This document shows positions 1 through 9,100 of a DNA stretch of 10,860 bases, in pieces. The DNA lies in contig CAJNDS010001685.1 of the NCBI GenBank assembly GCA_905221605.1, positions 1 to 10,860 on the forward strand. The letters are read 5' to 3'. The DNA is from Symbiodinium natans (taxonomy: Eukaryota; Sar; Dinophyceae; Suessiales; Symbiodiniaceae). Under the pieces are notes generated by a model, which worked only from the letters and a program-made list of their open reading frames with translations, was not told the origin of the DNA and searched no databases. Each line of letters opens with the position of its first letter. The first letter of the stretch is position 1. Made by a program: the position numbers and the translations under genes.

Positions 1-254
1 GCCAAATGACCCCCTAAGCTCCGGACGCTTGCAAAACCCTTCGCCCCAGTGACTGCGCAGATGGGCCGAGGCGGGGGGCGAGCATCATGAGCATCAGCTG
101 GCCATTTTCTGGCCAAATGACCCCCTAAGCTCCGGACGCTTGCAAAACCCTTCGCCCCAGTGACTGCGCAGATGGGACGAGGCGGGGGGCGAGCATCATG
201 AGCATCAGCTGGCCATGTTTCTGGCCAAATGACCCCCTAAGCTCCGGACGCTTG
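1..254. repeat. Tandem repeat, 111-112 bp unit, about 2.3 copies
   Basis: Copies start at 1, 112 and 224 with GCCAAATGACCCCCTAAGCT. The first two differ by a C/A change near 174 and one inserted base near 215-217; the third diverges after about 31 bases. The array runs off the left edge. Each junction contains GGCCATTT...AAATGACC, a small imperfect inverted repeat. Confidence 0.97.
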
Positions 255-996
255 TACAAACCACGCAGTGGACGATTTGAGGGCATGGGGCTTCCCTACG
301 CCCTAAGCCGTTGAACCCCTTAGCCCTAAAAGCTCTGCCTTTCACCCAGGCTTGACTTCTCAAACGAGAATTAACCAAGGTCTGTCTGATCAAGTCTCTG
401 ACATCCACACCCATGGCCCGTGAGCGAACAACCCACGACATAACAGTGACAGTTTGGGGTGCGCAGCAACGATTCGTATCAGCTTCTCTTCGGGTGCCTT
501 AGCCTCTTGTAAGTATGGTGCAACCTTCCACCTGTCCAAAAAGGCATCAGCACAAGCTCGGCGGCCTCCGGCCGCGCGGCCGGGTGGAGCTCGGCTCATG
601 CTCCATGGGGGCTCTCTGGGATTCACAGGCCCTTGGCATTGTGCCCCTGAAGCTTTGGTTCGGTTTTCGTTTGCGACTGGCATTGCGAAGGCTGGTGCGC
701 ACAGGCCTGTGCAGTAGGCCTGTGCATTCCAGACCTGCTCTGTGTTCTTCCTCTCTCTCCGTCCCTCCCTGTGCTTCCACGGCTGAAGTTGCTTTGCCCC
801 AGTGATTCTGAAAGTAGACCAGTCCACCCACCCGAAAGCCCGTTGAAAGTCATGACCAAGTGGGAGTCTGAGGTGCTTGAGGTTGTGGGATTTCAAGACT
901 TCAACACTTCACCAAGTTCAGACAGCCGCACACGTCTCTTAATTCGGGCTGATCCCCAAACAACTGAAGTCAACGCATAGCTGGCACAGCTCCCAG
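255..996. other. Unassigned stretch
   Basis: Apart from the weak minus-strand exon candidate at 468-531, no gene is supported. Degenerate telomere-like words occur near 299-330. A GC-rich palindromic patch (GGCCGCGCGGCC) lies near 571-582. Confidence 0.5.
468..531 (-). CDS. Possible isolated exon, unknown product
   Basis: After a GGACAG acceptor the frame reads WKVAPYLQEAKAPEEKLIRI, then V, with GT or GC donors at its end. It looks like an amphipathic helix and has none of the low complexity of its surroundings. It lies in an open frame (390-896) but its codons are not GC3-rich like the translocator exons. No family is recognised. Confidence 0.2.
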
Positions 997-1066
997 GGGC
1001 GATCTTTTGCCAGACCCACGGTCTCTTGTGCTGCTTGTCTTTGCCCTGCTCGGCACGAGCCTTTGG
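997..1066 (+). CDS. Possible exon resembling a voltage-gated cation channel segment
   Basis: Between CCCAG and TGG followed by GCAAGC (GC donor), the frame reads (xx)G GDLLPDPR then SLVLLVFALLGTSLW. This resembles the S4-S5 linker and S5 helix of four-domain voltage-gated channels, where '...L..LL.L.FALLGMQLF' is typical. The splice signals follow the same AG|G and GC pattern as the translocator, but on the opposite strand. No pore loop or S4 helix was found nearby, so it could be chance or a relic. Confidence 0.3.
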
Positions 1067-2800
1067 GCAAGCGTTTCAATGTCATAGCTCCCACTCAGGT
1101 CACTGCTGCTATATCCACCCCTGGATCAAAAAAGCCCTGCTCCAAGCAACCGTCGCCACGCTCCTGGGCTGAAACTAAGCCTCTGCACTTCTGAGCCTCA
1201 AGAATACGTGGCCGAAATGCCAAGCCTGCAAAGGTCTAAGCTGTTGGAAATCCAACTAAACAATGGCGCCTGCAACCCAGAGCATAATCTGATGACAGAA
1301 TGGCTCGGGATCTTGCAGTGAACTGCCTGGGGAGTAGTCGAAACCGATTGAGGCGGGAGGCCTCCTGTTGGAAAATTGCTGGGTGCAGGGCGAGCGTGGC
1401 AAGAACATGTCCCCGAAACCCTGGAAGCTTCGTACTGCCAGTCTCATGCTAGGCCACGACTGACCCTTTCGCGAGAGGCTTCACAATTCTTACTGATCCC
1501 TCAAAACACAAAACTGCAAACACAAGGAACTGGGAAGATTGTTGTTGCAGGTCGTATTCGGAGCACCCAACCCAGCAAGATGGTTCAAACGGCTCCCATC
1601 AGCCGGGCTTTCCCGGTCAGGGTTTGGATCGGCGGAATGACCGGTCTACGCGTAAAGCTTATAGGGCATTCTAGTCGAGTTTATAGGGCTATCTAGTTGC
1701 TACAGTTTACCGAATGACGGCTTTAGGGGATTAGGGCTTTTCCAAACCCAGAAACCCTAAATGTGAAAACCCTGTTCAACCCTGAACCTAAACTCTCAGA
1801 AATCTCTGGAACCCGCACGAACCCTAAACACCCTGTTGTGCAGGAACCCCAGGAACGGGGGTTTCTGAGCCTTGGCTTCGGCCGACCCAAACTAATGTAC
1901 GCCGAGTGGCTCTTGAGTTGGCACACAAAACCAGCCGTAACGGCTCGGTGCTTGGGGATGTCACAAGTGAAGTGCGTAGGCTGCTAATTCATTAAGGCTT
2001 CGAGGCTGCTAAGACGTGGCTTCGTACGTTTCGAGCTGAGCGTTAAGGGGGTGGCAGGCTTCCCTCACGATGAACACACTTTGCAAGTCTTCTGCGAGAG
2101 ACACGTCAGATCACACGTGCAGTTGTGTTGGGAGGGAGCCTTGCTTGGTCAAGCTAGCTGTGGCTTGTAAGAATGGTTAGATTTGGTGGCAGTGATTGGC
2201 AGAGAGATACGCGTGCGGGGCAGTTTTTGCATCTGCATCAAAGGCTGGGCTGGTTGGGGGGGGGGGACTTGGCTTCAGGGCTGTATCCCGCACGGCGACA
2301 TCGGCTCATCTCCGTCTCACCTTGCAACCCAGGTTCTGTTGCGCTCACAGTCAGGGGATGGATCTGTTGTGGCCGGGGGTCGGGGGATGGGTCTCGGTGG
2401 ATCTTATGATTTCACCATATTTCTACCCTGTAGACTTCCAAGAAACCTGATGGCAGCCTCTGCGGCATGAGTCAACCACAACAGTTTCACAGTTTGCGCC
2501 GAAGGGGGGGCATCCAGTGCGAAGTCCGGGATGGCGGCATGTTCTATCGTCGGTTTATAAGGAAGAGGCTGCTTGCCACTACCCCAAGAAGTCGAATGAT
2601 CGATTCTACTCAGCAGCCAAGGTTCTAAGGCAGGAAATGACCCCACGACCACTTCAAGCTTGATTTTGTTCGGCTTGGCTGCAGCCTGCTCTTTCCCGGA
2701 TCCCCTCCATCAACACTCAGAGCAGCATCCACCCTACCCTGCCCAAAGATCCCAAAAGTCTCAGACGCCCCCTACAACCCTTCAACACCCTCGTCCCTTC
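1067..2800. other. Unassigned stretch, probably intergenic or intronic
   Basis: Open frames here are short, mutually overlapping and lack family motifs. Notable content is the telomere-like cluster at 1660-1832 and an 11-G run at 2256-2266. No RNA gene was recognised. Confidence 0.5.
1660..1832. repeat. Telomere-like degenerate cluster with both orientations
   Basis: TTTAGGG-type words (TTATAGGG twice near 1659-1690, CTTTAGGGG and ATTAGGG near 1721-1738) are followed by CCCTAAA-type words (AAACCCTAAA near 1751-1761, ACCCTAAACACCC near 1820-1832). This forms an imperfect head-to-head arrangement. Confidence 0.75.
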
Positions 2801-2905
2801 TCAGGCCCCTGCTTCTTTGCGTAGTGCGCCTGCGGTCTTGGATTTTTGCCCCCGGCCCACCCCCGCCCAAACATCGAAGAATCGGAATGGTTCCATTTTG
2901 GCCAC
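2801..2905 (-). CDS. Tentative terminal exon of the translocator
   Basis: After a GACAG acceptor, the phase 0 frame reads VAKMEPFRFFDV... and ends ...LRKEAGA at a TGA (2801-2803). It would give a basic 34-residue C-terminal tail. Translocator tails are usually shorter and poorly conserved, so nothing confirms it. An alternative after a 62-nt intron gives only Ala-Gly-stop near 2999-3007. Confidence 0.25.
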   Translation of the reverse strand: MAKMEPFRFFDVWAGVGRGQKSKTAGALRKEAGA

Positions 2906-3069
2906 CTGTCTTTAGAGATTTCTTTATGCCGGCAGACTTATCTTCACAGCGGACCTCACTTCTACATGGTGTAACATTGCCTTCCGTGATAGGGGTAGTT
3001 AACCTGCCTCACATCTCCACCTCTGACCACCGGTAGGGTCCCACAAGGCATTGAGTCCCCGCCCTGCGC

Positions 3070-3116
3070 CTTTGTCAGCGAGTACAGAAGGACACCTCCG
3101 ATGGCAATGGCGGTGC
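3070..3116 (-). CDS. Translocator exon 18, TAIAIGGVLLYS
   Basis: It reads GC then TAIAIGGVLLYSLTK, the last transmembrane helix of the family (GT.IAI.GV.LYS..K). The acceptor is CGCAG before GCACCG. After AAG comes GCGCAG, a likely GC donor. Reading straight on instead gives a Gly/Arg-rich tail of 35 residues to a TAG at 2962-2964, which looks non-coding. Confidence 0.92.
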
Positions 3117-6100
3117 CTGCGCACAGGCTTTGTCAAGAACAGCCCGGTTGGGCACGATAACCTAGCAAGAATATACAAGATCAGTTCTCAAAATGATGGT
3201 CCCTTTTTGGTTACCTAAATACTAGGGTCGCCTGATACGAGTAACCCCGCCTCATAATTGTGGTTTCTTTTAGATACACATGCATGGTTGACATACGGGT
3301 ATTTCTCAAAATGGGGGCACCCCGTTTACAGTATACCCCAAATAGAATCCCCTTAACGGGACCCCCAAGAAGGGCACCCCCTATGTTCGGAAACCCCCCA
3401 ATATCCGAGAGGAGCCAAGAGAGGAGCTCTCAGTCCCAGACCGGCGGCGCTCTGCGGGGTCACCGGTGTTCGGAAGACGATGATGGAGACCTCGAATATA
3501 GGAGACTTCCTCCTTTTTTTTAGGGAGCCGACAAGGGGTACCCTTTGCTGCGCAGGGTGCGCGGTCAGAACAGGCATCGTAGTGCACACCCGGAACCCAC
3601 AAGACCGCCAACACATGACCTAGGTGGGCTCCTTAACTCTGAAATCCGTTAGACAATCCGCTGCTACATGTATGCCAAGAGACTACCTAGGACCTAGTGA
3701 CCTAGTGACCCGCTTCAACCCAGACCCTAAACCCCCACAAGCTGCAGCTTGGCCCATCACCGCACCCTGCCATCTCACGAATGCCCAGGCTGGCCCAACA
3801 AAAACCACACCGACTCAGGGAACCAGCTGTGGCTTAAAAACGCCCTTCCCACCTCCAGGGCCCTCAGCGCCCTAAGCCTCTGAAAAGGCAGCCGAGGTGC
3901 GACGATGATGACGACTCGCTTCAGGGTGTTCAGGACCTGAGAAGAGGAGGCGCTGACACCTCTGTGAACCTGAATCCCAGTTCGGGGAGGCTGCTGGGAG
4001 GCTTTGGAGTCCAAACCTACTTTAGTGTGCCGGCCCTGTTTAGAGCCGGTACTCCGGGTGGTCTATATTAAACATCACTTCGGGGGAACATGGAGGGGAC
4101 ACAGCCGTTAGCTTCTGCAGGCCCTTGTATTACTCAGGTGCCGGCAGATGCGGCTCCCCAGTTCCTCCGTCCCCCATAGCTCTTCTTAAACAACAGCTTC
4201 GGCAGGAGGATGACAAGAGCAGCCAGTGTCCCGTCATTCCGTGGATGTGTCTGATCGAACGTATGGCTCAGATATCGCAGCTTTTAAAGTACATTCCCTG
4301 GTGGAGTAGGAAGAGGGACCTTCAACCCTGAACCCTATAGACCCGAATTCACCGACTGCGGGTGCCCGGGCGCTGTGGGTGATGGGCGGCACGCAGGACA
4401 GAACCCAGAACGACGACAGCTGATACCTGGGCATATAAGGGTGAGGGTGACAAAGGTTTGCCGTAAACCCTAAACCCTACATAGAGCGTTCAACGGGTTT
4501 GGGGGTGCAACAAAGGTCCTGACAGAGTGACTATACGGGCGTTAGAAGCCCTCCCCTGCTCAAATTATTGCACAGACACAACCCCACACCCCCTCCACTC
4601 TCTACTCATTGGAAGTCGGCAGTGTGAGGACAGAAATCATCCAGGCGCTTCTGCTACAATGGAACTCAATTCATGAACAAGTCCACCGGAAGTTCTATGG
4701 GGGGGGGGGGGGGGGGGGGGGGTACAATGGCCTCCCTAGGACAAAAGAGAGGGGGGGGGGTGTCCTTAAGGGTACCATCCGTAGGGAGCAACCCATCTCC
4801 TGTCGAGGCTTGGCCCGTCGCATGAAGAAGTGGAACCCAGAAGTCGCCAGCATCAGCCTCGGCTTCGCTGCTTTTGGGGGCTTAGGAACTTCGGGGTTTA
4901 AGGGGAGGCTTCGAGGACTTAGCGTGGGGGGGGGGGGGGGGAGGGGGGGCGCATGCTTTCCACAGCCAAAAGGAACCCACCAAGGCAACTCACTGAATCT
5001 GGGCCCTGTGCCCGAGGCTCTTTGAAGTGACACCTTTGGCCAACGCGGCCTGTGGATGTCTGGACATCGTCGAGTTGGAGTTTAGGGTTTAGGCTTTAGG
5101 GACTAGGGTTTAGAGTTCGCGGCTGAGGCGGTGCTTCAGTACATGGAGGAGTCTTCAGCCGTTTGGACAGTGTGGATTCTATGACCATCAAGCACACCAA
5201 GACACGACGTGACCTCCTGAAAATGACTCTGGCTGGCTTTGCCAGATCCTGTGCAGCTGACCCTCCGCACCCACCGAAACTCTCGACCATCCTCAATATA
5301 ACCCCCTGCAAGACCCTGCTCCCCGAGCTTGAAGCTCCTTGCTGCTTTTTCGTGGAGGGAATTCTGTCTTGTAGGGGAGCGTCCCCTCACCCCCTAGACT
5401 AAGACTTAAGATGCAACAAAGGCCTGTTGTGCAGTGCCGAGGGCTCGGCATTCCAGGCACTGGGTATGGAGAGGAGCCCGCCCGGGAGGAAGAGCACCAC
5501 TGGCAGAAGCACCTCTTGCGGAGAAGGCCCCACTTCTTTAAGCTCCTGTGCACGGTCTCCCTTGTGCCTGGGAGACGCCTTTTCCCTTCAACAATCTCCC
5601 AACATCAGAGCCTGAAAAAAGCTAGACAGGAAATTCTGGGTGACTACTCTTTCTGCGTGCTTGAAGGTGCCAAGTCGCCCTTTTTGGCCCTGCTGCCAGG
5701 GGGCGGAAGTGGCGACAGCCGTGAGGACGGCCAGCTGGTTGGTCTTCCTCTGTGTCTTCTCCTTGCAAACCCAAGAGTAGCAGCGAGACTGCTTCAATTC
5801 ATAGCCTTGGGCCGTTTACTATGGCTGCATCAGGGGGTAGTGCACAACCTTCAGAGCTTCTACCCGACTTCAGGCCTGGGGGGCCTGAGCCAATAGCTAC
5901 TGGCCATGTGTGGCTCTCGGAGGGTTTCTCGAGCTGGGGGAGAAGCAGCTCCACTGAAATCCTGGGAACACGACCGCCCCCGCTCCTAACACAAAAACCA
6001 GCAAAGCTGAGCCTGCAATCTCCTGAACTGCCAGCACCCAAACTGTGTTCGGTGACCCTCAGTTCCCGCCTCGCCCATGTCACCGACATCGCCGAACTTC

Positions 6101-9100
6101 GTGGCCAGGACGTTTCGGGTCACCTGGGGTGGATCTTTCCGTGGCTGAATGAAGGCAGGGTTGTCATGGGTTAGTGTCCTCGGTCGCCACGCGCAGTTGG
6201 AAATGCTGCATCGCCCTACTACGCCCCTCGTTGCTCCCACGTGTGTTTCAGCATTATGTAGGGTCGACGAAAGCTCGTCTCGCTGCCGCGGCCCTTCCCT
6301 TGCCCCGCGAACTGAGCCCGAGCCCTAAACCCCCTAAACCCCTAAACCCGCTAAGCCCCCCAAGCCCCCCAAACCGCCTAAAACCCCCAAACCCCTAAGG
6401 CTCTTCTGGCCAGGCCGCGAAGAAGAAGTTGGAGGCCATGGCCGTCAGGAAGCCGAACCTTTGCCCCATCGCTCCCCTCCCTCCCCCAAAGAAAAGCGAG
6501 AAACAGTGTCGCCTGATACCCCTGTAAGAGTATGATACTATATTAATTCAACAGGTCTCTCTGGCGTTTAGAGGGTTCAAGGGATTGCAGCATGTTGCAG
6601 CCAGCGCCCAGCTTCAAAACACTGCAACAGTCACATCCGAGACACTAAACAACATGACACCTCTTTCTCTATGGATTCTGCCAGGTTCTTTTCAAAGGGT
6701 GGGGAGAGTTTAGGAGTTCTAGGATCCCTTGGGCTGGGGAGTTTGGGGCTACTGGTATGGTTCTACGGGGGATTTTTGAGTTTTGGGGCCTCTCTGGCCT
6801 GGCTTGGAGTCCGACACTTGGCAAGGAGTACTTGAAGAGGCAAAATGCCTTCAAACCATTTCGAAGCCGGCGCCAGTGCTGAGGCCCCCTGCATGGTGAA
6901 GGACAGCTCCTGTGCGTGCGCTGGGGCGGAGTTTCGACTGGGATTCCACTGTTCAGATCATGGGCATCGTCTTGACGATCTGACAAGCTCTGGGCCTGAT
7001 TGCCGGGAGGTGCTACGTTCACGAGAAACCCACGGCCTGAATGAAGGTTGACGAATCAAAAGGCTCGTCAACATAAGTTGCCTTGAAATCGCAAGAAGCC
7101 CCCAGGAGTGCCAGCACGCAGATCCAAAAATCCTGATGAGTCGTCCCACGAAGACCAGTGTAGTAAGGACAGAGAGCCTCAAGAAGCGCGAGCTCTCAAA
7201 GACTGAAGCCCGCACCCAAACCCAAAACCCTGACTCCTAATCCCATAACCATGAACCCCAAGCCCCAAAACATTTGATCATGCGGAGGATGCCCTGTCCT
7301 TGGACGAAGCCAGCGCCACTCCGGCAAAGACCTGGAAAGCTCGGCTTGCTTGGGGTTTTGAGGCGCTGAGCTGCCCGATTTCATGGAGGCCTACTAACCT
7401 ATGTAAGACCATCCACTCGAGCATTGGCAATGCTGTGGGAGCTGATTCTGCCTGACTCGAAAGGCAGATGTGCTCTCAAGAGAATGAGTGTTTATGAGTT
7501 TTATGGGACCTGTTCTACTTCGACGATGCGGCTCTGCCTTATAGGGAGGGGTGGGGGGGTGGACTTGGATGCGTGGCTCCTTACATCCTTCCTAGGTCTC
7601 AAAGAACACCCCGACTTTGAAAGGGGCTGAGGAAGTAAAGGGCTCGGCTTGCACTAGTAGGGTTTCAAGAGATGCGGGGCTCAAGGGGGGTTCTAGGGTT
7701 CAGGGGGGTCCATTGCAAGGGGCATCTTCACGGTTTTCCGTGAAGGAATCATGCCAAGGTACCGGGAGCAGCGAGGCATAGACCATTGGGTGGAACACCT
7801 GGCTTGGGCGGAGAACCCCCGAGATGGTAGATTTAATACAGGGGTTCTAGTATACAAGGCGTCAGAAAGGGGTGGGGGGGGGGGGGTTGGGGGTTATATA
7901 AATTCAGGTGGGCTTGGTCAAAGGCAAGGATTGTTTGATGCTCATACTCGAGTCCTCGAGGTATGAAGGCGACCCCTCGAACCTTGAACTTTTCGGGTCT
8001 GGGAAATGAATGGAAACGAACGGCTAAGCAGCCCCCATCTGCCGACTCCCAGCTTAAGCCCTCAACACGAGCGACGAGGCCCATCAGTTTGACGACCAGG
8101 AGCATCTGGCATGCTCCGACTTTTGTGCCCTCTTCCGAGCCGCGCCTGGCCGAGCACTAGGGCGGAGGCGATGGCGTTCACGGCCGGCTCCAGGGCCTTC
8201 GCTTTGCTGGCTCCCATGTTTTGTTTGCTCTCTTATAGGGTTTAGGGGTTATAAGGTTTAGGGTTTATAGAGCCCTTCAGAGCCCTAAACAAAGCCCTAC
8301 GCCAGACTCTTAGCCAAATGAATCAAGCCCGCGAACCCCTAAACCTCCTCTCCTCCCCCTCCCCACGTGTGCCTTCACCACATGCGTAAAGGACACGGCG
8401 ACAGCGCCCAGCGAGGCAACAGTGGCCACCTGCCGGGACACGCGGTTCGGGTTCAGGGTTTGCTGAGTTTCGGGTGTCGGGTTTCGGGTTTTGGGGGGCC
8501 TCTGTCTCCTCGTGCTGAAGCCGCATGCAAAGGCAAAAATCGGAATACGATGCGCAACTCCCACAACTATCTTGAAGCAGCCATCGTGAGCCCCAACTTA
8601 ATGGTTGGTGCGGGCCACCTCGAAAAAGTCCACTTTTCCCGCTATTCTGGAATTGGGACCTGCGGGGTACTCTGTAAAGTCCATGTTGGGTTCACGTACC
8701 TTAGGGCTTGTGTCAAAACTAAGCTTTGCTGCAAAACCCCACACCCTGAAACCCCAAACCCTAAACCCCAAACCCTTAGACCCCTCTCTCTCCCCTCTGT
8801 CCTTGGCTTTCCCAACAACAATTCATGTCTTAGGTACGTGCTTTCATAACCAAAAGGCCTTCTGTGCATTATCCAACCCCCTACCCCCCAGCCCCCAACC
8901 CTAAACCCTAAACCCTAAACCCCTGAACCCCTGAACCCCTGAACCCCTAAACCCCTAAACCCCTAAACCCCTAAACCCCGTTTTAAACCCCTAAACCCGA
9001 AGCCCATAGGAACACCTGGCCCGCTGCGAAGGCCGCCCCCACGGGCGCCAGCTTCGCGAGATCGCTGCCGGTCAGCTTGGGCGCCTGCCGGGGCTTCTCA

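Noticed and set aside
2891-2902. CCATTTTGGC, matching ten bases of the dinoflagellate spliced-leader tail
   Set aside because: Only ten bases match, on the strand opposite the gene; this is too short to claim a relic spliced leader.
3549-3636. Alternative exon reading VMCWRSCGFRV then CTTMPVLTA after the NTLKR exon
   Set aside because: TTMPVLT looked like the family's 'T.MT' loop, but the preceding residues are not membrane-like and the segment is four residues too long. The exon at 3442-3490 fits exactly.
4609-5025. 138-codon frame with poly-Gly, and its poly-Pro opposite
   Set aside because: It crosses G homopolymers and overlaps, antisense, two translocator exons that explain the coding signal.
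5411-5896. 161-codon plus-strand frame
   Set aside because: No family motif. It lies antisense to exons 10 and 11, whose translation matches a known carrier; it looks like a shadow frame.
3227-6519. Shared 12-mer GTCGCCTGATAC at 3227 and 6508
   Set aside because: A few 12-mer matches are expected by chance in 10 kb and the flanks do not align.
8896-8998. True chromosome end
   Set aside because: Coding exons of one gene lie on both sides, so the array is interstitial.
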